NCBI GenBank assembly: GCA_002314855.1
Contig: DCHQ01000014.1
Span: forward strand, 4,403 to 16,403
Length of the DNA: 12,001 bases
Direction: 5' to 3'
DNA from: Lachnospiraceae bacterium UBA1748
Lineage (GTDB): Bacteria; Bacillota; Clostridia; Lachnospirales; Lachnospiraceae
The stretch's first letter is position 1, and the number at the start of each line of letters is the position of its first letter. The notes under the pieces are model-generated. The model made no database searches. It saw only the letters and a list, made by a program, of their open reading frames with translations, and was not told the DNA's origin. This document shows, in pieces, positions 6,291 through 12,001 of the stretch. A program made the translations under genes and the position numbers.

Positions 6291-8483
6291 CTAATACTTT
6301 TGTAGAATATCGAAGTCCACCGTCTTAAGATGTACATCGACCTCCTTAACTCTTATTCTTACCTTTTGACCAAGAGTAAATTCCTCGCCACTTCTTGAAC
6401 CGTATATCACCATACGCTTCTCGTCATAATCAAAATAATCACCTGGAAGCTTGGATATATGCACTAAACCTTCACATGTATTATCAAGCTCAACATATAT
6501 TCCAAAGGCTGTAACACCTGATATATATCCATCATATTCTTCGCCAATATGATTATCCATATACTCAGCCTTTTTAAGCTTGTCTATTTCACGCTCTGCT
6601 TCTACAGCTCTTCGTTCCATTCTTGAAGACTTCTTGGCCACATCATCCAGAATATCATTGTAATGCTTGATATCTTTCTCGCTTAAATGCTCTGTTATTT
6701 CCTTCTTAAGTATCCTGTGAATCTGTAAATCAGGATATCTTCGAATAGGCGATGTAAAATGAGAATATTCCTTGAGCGCAAGTCCAAAATGTCCAAGGCA
6801 CTCAGGTGAATAACGCGCCTGCTTCATAGAACGAAGCGTCATTCTTGATATCATCTTCTCTTCTGGCCTTCCTGCGAACTCAAGAAGTAACTTCTGTAAT
6901 TCCTTAGGATGCATTTCCTCTTTACTGCCTCTTAAATGATATCCAAAGTTTCTTACTGTCATAGCAAGATTTTCTATCTTATCACTGTCTGGAGTTTCAT
7001 GAACTCTGTAAAGGAAAGGCAGGTCAAGGTAATACATATGACTTGCAACAGTTTCATTAGCTAGAAGCATAAAGTTCTCTATAAGTCTTGTTGCATCATT
7101 GGCTTCATATGGCTTAACATCAATACACTTTCCATTCTTATCAAGGATGAACTTGGCTTCTAGAGTATCGAAATCTATGGAGCCTCTCTTGCGTCTTCTT
7201 TCTGTAAGTACATTCGAAAGCTCCTTCATATCAAGCAACATATCTTTAACATCAAAATAAAGTGACTGCTTGGCTTCATCTCCATTGATAATAAGATTAA
7301 CATCAGAATATGTCATTCTATGATTAACGTTAATAACAGTCTTAGCAATCTTATAATCAACAATGTCGCCTGCGGCATTAATAGTCATTATACAGCTCAT
7401 CGCCAGTCTATCAGTATGCGCGTTAAGCGAGCATATACCATTCGAAAGTTCCTTTGGAAGCATTGGTATTACTCGGTCAGCAAAATACACGCTGGTTCCT
7501 CTATTAAGAGCTTCTTTATCAAGAAGTGATTTTTCAGTAACATAATGTGACACATCAGCAATATGTACGCCAAGTAATACTTTTCCATCTTCTAATTTCT
7601 CAAGACTTACTGCGTCATCAAGGTCCTTAGAGTCCTCACCATCTATAGTAACCATAATAGTGTTACGAAGGTCGAGGCGATCTGAAATATCCTCACCCTT
7701 TATATTCTTAGGTACGCTCTTAACATACTCCACGATTTCATCGGAGAATTCTTCTGGAATACCAAAACCTCGTATTACAGAAAGTACATCAACGCCCTTG
7801 TCACCTTCTTTGCCAAGTATCTCGATTATCTTGCCTTCCGGCTTTCTGCCATCGCCGCCATAACTGGTAAGTTCTACAACAACCTTCTGTCCGTGCTTCG
7901 CTTTATTCACTCCTGAACCGGAAATAAATATATCTTCCATGAACTTGTTATCAGTTACAACAAATCCATAATCACGGCTAGGTGACTTTTCAAAGCTACC
8001 AACTACCTTAGTTACTGTTCTTTCAACAATCTTGATAACCTTAGCTTCTTCATGATCCCCAGTACCCTTCTGAGTAGGAGCAATCATTACGATATCACCA
8101 TGGAATGCACCAAGTGTGTAATCCTTGCCAATAAAATATTCCTTACCATTATCGTCTACAGATACGAAGCCATAACCTTTGTTACTACTTCTAAAGGTTC
8201 CAGTAAATATTTTGCCTTCAGCCTTGGTGTACTTACCACGCTTACTTATAACTATTTTATTTTCCATAAGAAGCTCATTAAGAATTCTTGATAATTCTGG
8301 TCTGTCCTCTGGTTCAACCTGAAGCATTATTGCCAGTTCCTTTTCCTTCATAGGAACATAGAAATCGCTTTCCATAAGCTCAACAATAACTTTCTTACGT
8401 GTATCGTCGGCTTTTTTGGCGTCTGACTTATGATGCATCATATTCTTGTAGTTAGCTTCTTTGTTCTTAAAGCCTTTACTCAT
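6291..8483 (-). CDS. rnr: Ribonuclease R (3'-5' exoribonuclease, RNB family)
   Basis: A 730-residue protein with the full RNase R layout: a basic N-terminus and winged-helix region (about 1-85), two cold-shock RNA-binding domains (about 91-150 and 160-225), the RNB catalytic domain (about 265-590) and a C-terminal S1 domain (about 647-728). The catalytic motif TIDGEDSKDLDDAV keeps all four metal-binding aspartates (281, 287, 289, 290). HIADVSHYV and FTSPIRRYPDLQIHR are also conserved. It degrades structured RNA processively and, with tmRNA and SmpB, removes non-stop mRNAs. The ATG at 8481-8483 has GAGGA about eight bases upstream. The gene follows the secG terminator and the repeat array, so it needs its own promoter; I found no strong one in the 320 bp upstream. 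The lysine-rich tail implicated in tmRNA-dependent recruitment in E. coli is absent, since the protein ends shortly after S1. Confidence 0.97.
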   Translation of the reverse strand: MSKGFKNKEANYKNMMHHKSDAKKADDTRKKVIVELMESDFYVPMKEKELAIMLQVEPEDRPELSRILNELLMENKIVISKRGKYTKAEGKIFTGTFRSSNKGYGFVSVDDNGKEYFIGKDYTLGAFHGDIVMIAPTQKGTGDHEEAKVIKIVERTVTKVVGSFEKSPSRDYGFVVTDNKFMEDIFISGSGVNKAKHGQKVVVELTSYGGDGRKPEGKIIEILGKEGDKGVDVLSVIRGFGIPEEFSDEIVEYVKSVPKNIKGEDISDRLDLRNTIMVTIDGEDSKDLDDAVSLEKLEDGKVLLGVHIADVSHYVTEKSLLDKEALNRGTSVYFADRVIPMLPKELSNGICSLNAHTDRLAMSCIMTINAAGDIVDYKIAKTVINVNHRMTYSDVNLIINGDEAKQSLYFDVKDMLLDMKELSNVLTERRRKRGSIDFDTLEAKFILDKNGKCIDVKPYEANDATRLIENFMLLANETVASHMYYLDLPFLYRVHETPDSDKIENLAMTVRNFGYHLRGSKEEMHPKELQKLLLEFAGRPEEKMISRMTLRSMKQARYSPECLGHFGLALKEYSHFTSPIRRYPDLQIHRILKKEITEHLSEKDIKHYNDILDDVAKKSSRMERRAVEAEREIDKLKKAEYMDNHIGEEYDGYISGVTAFGIYVELDNTCEGLVHISKLPGDYFDYDEKRMVIYGSRSGEEFTLGQKVRIRVKEVDVHLKTVDFDILQKY

Positions 8484-8536
8484 TATAATTCCTCTTCTAT
8501 ATCTTCTCTATAAACTGTTGGTTTAAAATGACATTC

Positions 8537-8553
8537 ATCACTCATAGATTCCG
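8537..8553. repeat. Truncated copy of the hairpin repeat (17-bp direct repeat)
   Basis: ATCACTCATAGATTCCG at 8537-8553 is identical to 8634-8650, where it opens the full repeat unit B. After this 17-bp match the copy stops and six bases later the ACTCATA of unit A begins. It looks like the remnant left by unequal duplication or by insertion of a unit into another. Its ATAGATTC could also pair with the GAATCTAT of unit B. Confidence 0.8.
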
Positions 8554-8559
8554 TTGATA

Positions 8560-8636
8560 ACTCATAAAATCCGTCTGCTACGCAGCCGTCGTCCCTTCGG
8601 GACTTGTGATTTTATTTCGTATACGCTCGGATGATC
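8560..8636. repeat. Hairpin repeat unit A (77 nt)
   Basis: The unit starts ACTCATA and has an 8-bp outer stem, ATAAAATC (8564-8571) with GATTTTAT (8608-8615). Inside are two small hairpins, CTGC-TAC-GCAG (8575-8585) and GTCCC-TTC-GGGAC (8591-8603), giving a three-way-junction shape. It ends with the tail TTCGTATACGCTCGG (8616-8630) and a short linker. The other copy differs in sequence but keeps every stem paired. No open reading frame, transposase or U tract is attached. Confidence 0.85.
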
Positions 8637-8706
8637 ACTCATAGATTCCGATTGCTTCGCAATCCCGCCTCTTCGAGGCTTCTGAATCTATTTCGTGTAC
8701 GCTCGG
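8637..8706. repeat. Hairpin repeat unit B
   Basis: Same architecture as unit A: ACTCATA start, outer stem ATAGATTC (8641-8648) with GAATCTAT (8684-8691), inner hairpins ATTGC-TTC-GCAAT (8651-8663) and GCCTC-TTC-GAGGC (8667-8679), and tail TTCGTGTACGCTCGG (8692-8706), which matches the unit A tail at 14 of 15 bases. Five base pairs differ from unit A in the shared stems and each change is compensated on the opposite arm. Confidence 0.85.
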
Positions 8707-8753
8707 TTGAAATCAAATGGCTGCTTCGCAGCCGCTTGATTTCCTTACCGAGC
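8701..8753. repeat. Nested hairpin element C at the end of the repeat array
   Basis: Three stems are stacked in one element: GCTCGGT (8701-8707) with ACCGAGC (8747-8753), GAAATCAA (8709-8716) with TTGATTTC (8736-8743), and GGCTGC-TTC-GCAGCC (8719-8733). The outermost stem borrows the end of the unit B tail. Loop and closing pair (C-TTC-G) are the same as in units A and B, but there is a single inner hairpin rather than two. It is not a terminator in either direction, because the A tract beyond it belongs to the secG terminator. Confidence 0.8.
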
Positions 8754-8756
8754 TAC

Positions 8757-8783
8757 AAAAAAAGCTCCTGCGGATGCAGGAGC
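8757..8783 (-). terminator. Intrinsic terminator of secG
   Basis: A perfect 8-bp GC-rich stem, GCTCCTGC (8764-8771) with GCAGGAGC (8776-8783), has a 4-nt loop. On the minus strand it is followed by seven U (8757-8763). It lies 18 nt after the secG stop and should end the hisF-to-secG transcription unit before the repeat array and rnr. Confidence 0.93.
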
Positions 8784-8801
8784 AAATACAATTCGATGTG
8801 A

Positions 8802-9035
8802 TTAGATAAGCGAGATGTTAAGCACTACAGCTAATACCATAAATGCAATTGCAAGCCACATAGTGATCTTAACAAGTGTACCCTCCATAGAACGGCCCTT
8901 GTTCTTACCCCAATATGACTCAGCAGCACCGCTGATAGCACCAAGACCTGCCTGTCTTCCTTCCTGCATTAATACTAATATTGATAAAGCAATACAAACG
9001 ATAATAAACAATACTGTTAATAATGTTCTAAGCAT
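8802..9035 (-). CDS. secG: Preprotein translocase subunit SecG
   Basis: A 77-residue membrane protein of normal SecG length with two hydrophobic segments (about residues 3-22 and 57-75). Between them lies the family loop: LVLMQEGRQAGLGAISGAAE, then a short Gly/Lys-rich cytoplasmic stretch (WGKNKGRSMEG). SecG joins SecY and SecE in the protein-conducting channel and assists SecA-driven export. The ATG at 9033-9035 has GGAG about eight bases upstream. It lies 90 nt after murI and the gap has only weak promoter-like hexamers, so whether it has its own promoter is open. Its position before rnr and smpB is the standard order in Firmicutes. A strong terminator follows directly. Confidence 0.93.
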   Translation of the reverse strand: MLRTLLTVLFIIVCIALSILVLMQEGRQAGLGAISGAAESYWGKNKGRSMEGTLVKITMWLAIAFMVLAVVLNISLI

Positions 9036-9125
9036 AATAAAATCTCCATCCCTGATTCATCAGTCAAAGCTGACAAATATAGTCATAACAAATGGTATAT
9101 TAACATAATACAATCTACTCTGCAA

Positions 9126-9905
9126 CTACTTTTTTGAAAGCCTGTCCAGTATCATCCTGTAAAAAGATACATTCTCTTCACTGGCCTCATGCCCCGAGCG
9201 ATAAAACTCGATTGATAAATGTCCAGCAGTTTCAAGCCCAGCCCTACTACATATATTTCTAATATTTCTGGCTGTTCCTTCTGCGCCATCGAGGAACTCC
9301 ACATCATCGGAAAAATACTTGGAAAGAGCCTCTGTATAATGAATGAAATGTGTACATCCAAGAACTACCTTAGTATACTTCTTGTATTTTTCATCACCAA
9401 GCTCTCTATCAAAATATTTGTATAATGAAGGACTGTCAAAATCTCCTTTTTCAGCATAACCCGGAAGATTTCCAAGAGCTTTCATATCCACCAGATGTTC
9501 TTCATCTAATCTATCAATAAGATCATGAAGCTTTTTCTGATTAACAGTCATTGGAGTGGCTATAACAAGTATACGACCATTGCCACCATCTGTAGCCATA
9601 TGATCAATGGCTGGTTTTACAGCAGGTTCAACACCCACTATTGGGAAGTCGTATTCCTCTCGTAACCTAGCTGCAGCCACACTGGTTGCAGTATTACATG
9701 CTATACATACAATATCGCACCCTTTTTCCTTAAGGAAAACAACTGCTTTCTTGCTAAGTGCATATATCTCTTCCTTAGTCTTTATTCCATAAGGACAGTT
9801 ATCACTATCAGCATAATATATATATTCTTCTTCTGGCATAAGCTTCATTATCTGAGCTAATACTGTAAGCCCTCCTATACCAGAATCAAATAATCCTATT
9901 TTCAC
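9126..9905 (-). CDS. murI: Glutamate racemase
   Basis: The 259-residue cytosolic enzyme converts L-glutamate to D-glutamate for peptidoglycan. Both catalytic cysteines are in place: Cys70 in CIACNTATS and Cys184 in VVLGCTHF, the pair used in the cofactor-independent two-base mechanism. The conserved FDSGIGG near residues 6-12 (with Asp7 and Ser8) and YADSDNCPYG (31-40) complete the active site. The start codon is GTG (9903-9905), with AAAAGGA about seven bases upstream and no better in-frame ATG nearby. It lies 25 nt after the pseudouridine synthase gene, consistent with co-transcription. No frameshift or missing motif is seen. The C-terminal region is of ordinary length. Confidence 0.96.
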   Translation of the reverse strand: MKIGLFDSGIGGLTVLAQIMKLMPEEEYIYYADSDNCPYGIKTKEEIYALSKKAVVFLKEKGCDIVCIACNTATSVAAARLREEYDFPIVGVEPAVKPAIDHMATDGGNGRILVIATPMTVNQKKLHDLIDRLDEEHLVDMKALGNLPGYAEKGDFDSPSLYKYFDRELGDEKYKKYTKVVLGCTHFIHYTEALSKYFSDDVEFLDGAEGTARNIRNICSRAGLETAGHLSIEFYRSGHEASEENVSFYRMILDRLSKK

Positions 9906-9930
9906 GTTCTTATCCTTTTAATACTACCAA

Positions 9931-10647
9931 TTAATAATCGAGTCCCACGCTGTCATATAGCTTTGTCATCTCAGCGCTAGTTAACTCTCTGTATTCGCCT
10001 ACTTTAAGGTCACCAAGTTCTACTGTTATAACTCGTATTCGCTTAAGCTTCACTACGCTTCGCCCAATAGCCTGAAACATGCGTCTTATCTGTCTGTTAA
10101 GCCCCTGGGACAAAACCACTCTATACTTGCATTTGCCAATACGCTCTACCTTACAGCTTCTTGTAGTAACATCAAGCTCTTTAAGATACACACCATTTCG
10201 AAGTGTGTCTAATTCTTCGTCAGTTACTTCTTTGTCTACAGTAACAATATATTCCTTTTCATGATAATTTCTGGCCTTCATAGCGGCATTAATAAAATCA
10301 CCGTCATTGGTCAAAAGTATAAGCCCTTCAGAATCCTTATCAAGTCTGCCTGCGTAAGTTAATCGAACCGGATAATCAATTACATCTCTAATCGTTACCT
10401 TCGCATGTTCATCACGCTCTGTGACCACTACTCCTCTAGGCTTATTGTAAGCAATAACAACTTTACTGCTATTTTGCTCTACCGCTTTACCATCAACAGA
10501 TACCTTGTCAGCGCTGGTAACCTTTTGACCTGCCTTGGCCACTTCGCCATTAACAGTTACTCTACCATCATCAATGAGCTTATCAGCATCTCGTCTTGAA
10601 CATATTCCACAGCTTGCAAGATATTTATTTAATCTAATCTCTTCCAA
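9931..10647 (-). CDS. RNA pseudouridine synthase, RsuA/RluB/RluE/RluF family, RluF-like
   Basis: A 238-residue enzyme that isomerises uridine to pseudouridine in rRNA. An N-terminal S4 RNA-binding domain (about residues 3-60, RLNKYLASCGICSRRDADKL) precedes the catalytic domain. The active-site motif GRLDKDSEGLILLTNDGD (about 100-117) holds the catalytic Asp103. The later QGLNRQIRRMF replaces the more usual arginine before NRQIRRM, and HEKEYIVTVDK is present; both resemble RluF, which modifies 23S rRNA, more than RsuA or RluB. That target is inferred. The start is TTG at 10645-10647: an in-frame TAG lies immediately upstream, and AGAGG is nine bases before it, so no earlier start is possible. 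It lies between ung (26 nt upstream) and murI (25 nt downstream), within the same apparent operon. Confidence 0.9.
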   Translation of the reverse strand: MEEIRLNKYLASCGICSRRDADKLIDDGRVTVNGEVAKAGQKVTSADKVSVDGKAVEQNSSKVVIAYNKPRGVVVTERDEHAKVTIRDVIDYPVRLTYAGRLDKDSEGLILLTNDGDFINAAMKARNYHEKEYIVTVDKEVTDEELDTLRNGVYLKELDVTTRSCKVERIGKCKYRVVLSQGLNRQIRRMFQAIGRSVVKLKRIRVITVELGDLKVGEYRELTSAEMTKLYDSVGLDY

Positions 10648-10673
10648 CTAACAATGCCTCTGTTTATATTTCA

Positions 10674-11348
10674 TTAAATATTTTCTATCTGCCAATCTAT
10701 TGGTTTCATACCGTTTTTCAATAGAAAATCATTGGTCTGACTAAATGGCTTACTTCCAAAAAATCCTCTATACGACGAAAGTGGACTTGGATGCGGCGCT
10801 TTTAAAATCAAATGCTTAGGATTAGTAAGCATCGGTATCTTTTTCTGTGCTGGACTTCCCCATAATATAAATACTACTGGAGTATCCTTTTCATTGACCT
10901 TTTGGATAATAGCATCGGTAAATGTTTCCCAGCCATGTCCTTTGTGAGAATTGGCCGCATGCGCTCTTACTGTCATTACAGTATTGAGCAAAAGTACGCC
11001 CTGCTTGGCCCATTTAATAAGGTATCCATTATTAGGAATATAGCAGCCCAAATCATCATGAAGTTCCTTATATATATTCTCAAGCGAAGGTGGTGCCTTT
11101 ACTCCTGGCTGTACAGAAAAGCATAATCCATGGGCCTGCCCTGGCTCATGATATGGATCTTGTCCAAGTATCACTACTCTGACATCATCAATATCTGTCA
11201 GTTCCAGTGCAGAAAAGATATTTTTTGATTCAGGATATACAACCTGCTCTGTATATTCTTTCTTAATAAAATAGTACAGCTCTTTGTAATAGTCCTTATT
11301 AAATTCTTCTGCAAGAGCTTTTGCCCATCCATTAGTTAACGCTGCCAT
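10674..11348 (-). CDS. ung: Uracil-DNA glycosylase, family 1
   Basis: From the ATG at 11346-11348 the product has 224 residues, the normal size. It removes uracil from DNA, starting base-excision repair. The water-activating motif LGQDPYHEPGQAHGL is at about residues 61-75, with catalytic Asp64 at the same number as in E. coli. The uracil-binding Asn lies in LLLNTVMTV (about 119-127), and the minor-groove loop HPSPLS starts at His186. The frame extends two codons further to a TTG at 11352-11354, but the GAGG ribosome-binding site (11355-11358) would then touch the start codon, whereas it is six bases from the ATG. The gene starts 14 nt after the hisF stop, so translation of the two is probably coupled. 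Confidence 0.96.
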   Translation of the reverse strand: MAALTNGWAKALAEEFNKDYYKELYYFIKKEYTEQVVYPESKNIFSALELTDIDDVRVVILGQDPYHEPGQAHGLCFSVQPGVKAPPSLENIYKELHDDLGCYIPNNGYLIKWAKQGVLLLNTVMTVRAHAANSHKGHGWETFTDAIIQKVNEKDTPVVFILWGSPAQKKIPMLTNPKHLILKAPHPSPLSSYRGFFGSKPFSQTNDFLLKNGMKPIDWQIENI

Positions 11349-11362
11349 ATACAACCTCGCTC

Positions 11363-12001
11363 TTACAATCTTACTGATACGTCACGGTCACGAAGGTAAG
11401 CCTTTACCTCGTTAATCTCAAGTTCCTTGAAATGGAAAAGTGATGCGGCAAGTGCTGCATCTGCCTTACCGTAAGTTAAAGCATCATAAAAATGTTCCAT
11501 GTTACCAGCTCCGCCTGATGCGATAACTGGAATACCAACATTCTCAGCAATGCGTCTTGTAAGTTCAAGGTCATAACCAGCCTTGGTTCCATCACAGTCC
11601 ATACTGGTTAATAGAATCTCACCAGCACCAAGCTCATAGCCCTTTATAGCCCACTCTATTGCATCGATGCCCATATCAACACGGCCACCGTTTTTATATA
11701 CATTCCAGCCCGAACCATCCTCACGCTTCTTGGCATCTATTGCAAGAACAACACACTGGCTGCCAAATTTATCGGCTGCATCAGCTATAAGATTAGGATT
11801 CATAATGGCTGCTGAATTAACTGATACCTTATCAGCGCCTTCACGAAGTATCTTCTTGAAATCATCAACTGTTCTGATTCCACCACCAACGGTAAATGGT
11901 ATAAAAACCTGATCAGCAACTCGTCTAACCATATCTACAACTGTATCTCTTGCATCACTTGATGCTGTAATATCAAGGAATACAAGCTCATCAGCACCAG
12001 C
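11363..12001 (-). CDS. hisF: Imidazole glycerol phosphate synthase subunit HisF, C-terminal 212 residues
   Basis: The gene enters from the right edge; about the first 40 residues, including the N-terminal catalytic Asp, are outside. The visible part opens AGADELVFLDITASSDARDT, the second strand of the HisF barrel, and the frame is open from there, so the ATG at 11930-11932 is internal and not the start. Other barrel motifs are present: FTVGGGIR, VSVNSAAI, the second catalytic Asp in VLAIDAKK, SMDCDGTKAGYD, and VIASGGAGN, which bind the phosphate groups of the substrate. HisF with HisH makes imidazole glycerol phosphate and AICAR in histidine synthesis; HisF is the cyclase half. No other his gene follows on this side, where ung begins after 14 nt, so this is probably the downstream end of a his cluster. 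That is inference. Confidence 0.96.
   Translation of the reverse strand, partial: AGADELVFLDITASSDARDTVVDMVRRVADQVFIPFTVGGGIRTVDDFKKILREGADKVSVNSAAIMNPNLIADAADKFGSQCVVLAIDAKKREDGSGWNVYKNGGRVDMGIDAIEWAIKGYELGAGEILLTSMDCDGTKAGYDLELTRRIAENVGIPVIASGGAGNMEHFYDALTYGKADAALAASLFHFKELEINEVKAYLRDRDVSVRL

Noticed and set aside
8537..8753. CRISPR-like array
   Set aside because: The repeats are adjacent with no unique spacers of uniform length, the conserved part is structure rather than a constant 25-40-base repeat, and no cas gene is near.
9036..9125. Possible secG promoter and short palindromes after murI
   Set aside because: Hexamers such as TATATT have no acceptable -35, and the palindrome CTGAT-GA-ATCAG is too short with too tight a loop to support a call.
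9152..9361. Second minus-strand frame inside murI
   Set aside because: It overlaps the murI frame out of phase; the murI frame keeps both catalytic cysteines and is unbroken.
11349..11354. TTG start two codons upstream for ung
   Set aside because: The GAGG ribosome-binding site would abut the start codon, whereas the ATG has proper spacing.
11930..11932. ATG as the hisF start
   Set aside because: The frame is open to the window edge and the upstream residues match conserved HisF sequence, so the ATG is internal.
1..12001. New defence, mobile or secondary-metabolite system
   Set aside because: All supported coding genes belong to known housekeeping or transport families; no transposase, integrase, nuclease-effector pair or unexplained large gene is present.

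Overview
The window looks like a stretch of chromosome from an AT-rich, low-GC Gram-positive anaerobe, most likely a clostridium of the Lachnospiraceae type. This rests on the conserved order secG-rnr-smpB-ssrA, clear Shine-Dalgarno sites of the AGGAGG type, some TTG and GTG starts, intrinsic terminators with long U tracts, and the style of the proteins. The genus is inference. Every gene I can support reads on the minus strand, so biological order runs from high to low coordinates.

In that order: (1) hisF (N-terminus beyond the window), ung, an RluF-type pseudouridine synthase, murI and secG. The first four are separated by only 14-26 nt and are probably co-transcribed; secG follows after 90 nt. 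This block ends at a strong intrinsic terminator at 8757-8783. (2) A gene-free stretch of about 320 bp that is filled between 8537 and 8753 by tandem, hairpin-rich repeats whose stems covary between copies. This is the least ordinary sequence in the window. (3) rnr (RNase R), smpB and ssrA (tmRNA), the complete core set for trans-translation ribosome rescue and decay of the faulty mRNA, closed by a strong terminator at 5357-5410. (4) A family-3 acyltransferase and a sodium:neurotransmitter-symporter family transporter, 37 nt apart, followed by an inverted repeat. (5) upp and a uracil permease, a two-gene uracil salvage unit with its own likely promoter and terminator. (6) The first 101 codons of a BMP-family substrate-binding lipoprotein, with its own promoter, running off the left edge. 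BMP proteins often bind nucleosides, so it may share a nucleobase-salvage theme with the upp unit, but that is inference.

No CRISPR array, prophage, insertion sequence, toxin-antitoxin pair or defence system is visible. The protein-coding content is conventional housekeeping. The observations most worth checking are non-coding: the covarying repeat array upstream of rnr, the third copy of a 10-base hairpin-arm sequence lying over the upp ribosome-binding site, the tmRNA gene that does not encode its CCA end, and the acyltransferase gene that starts about a dozen bases after the tmRNA terminator.
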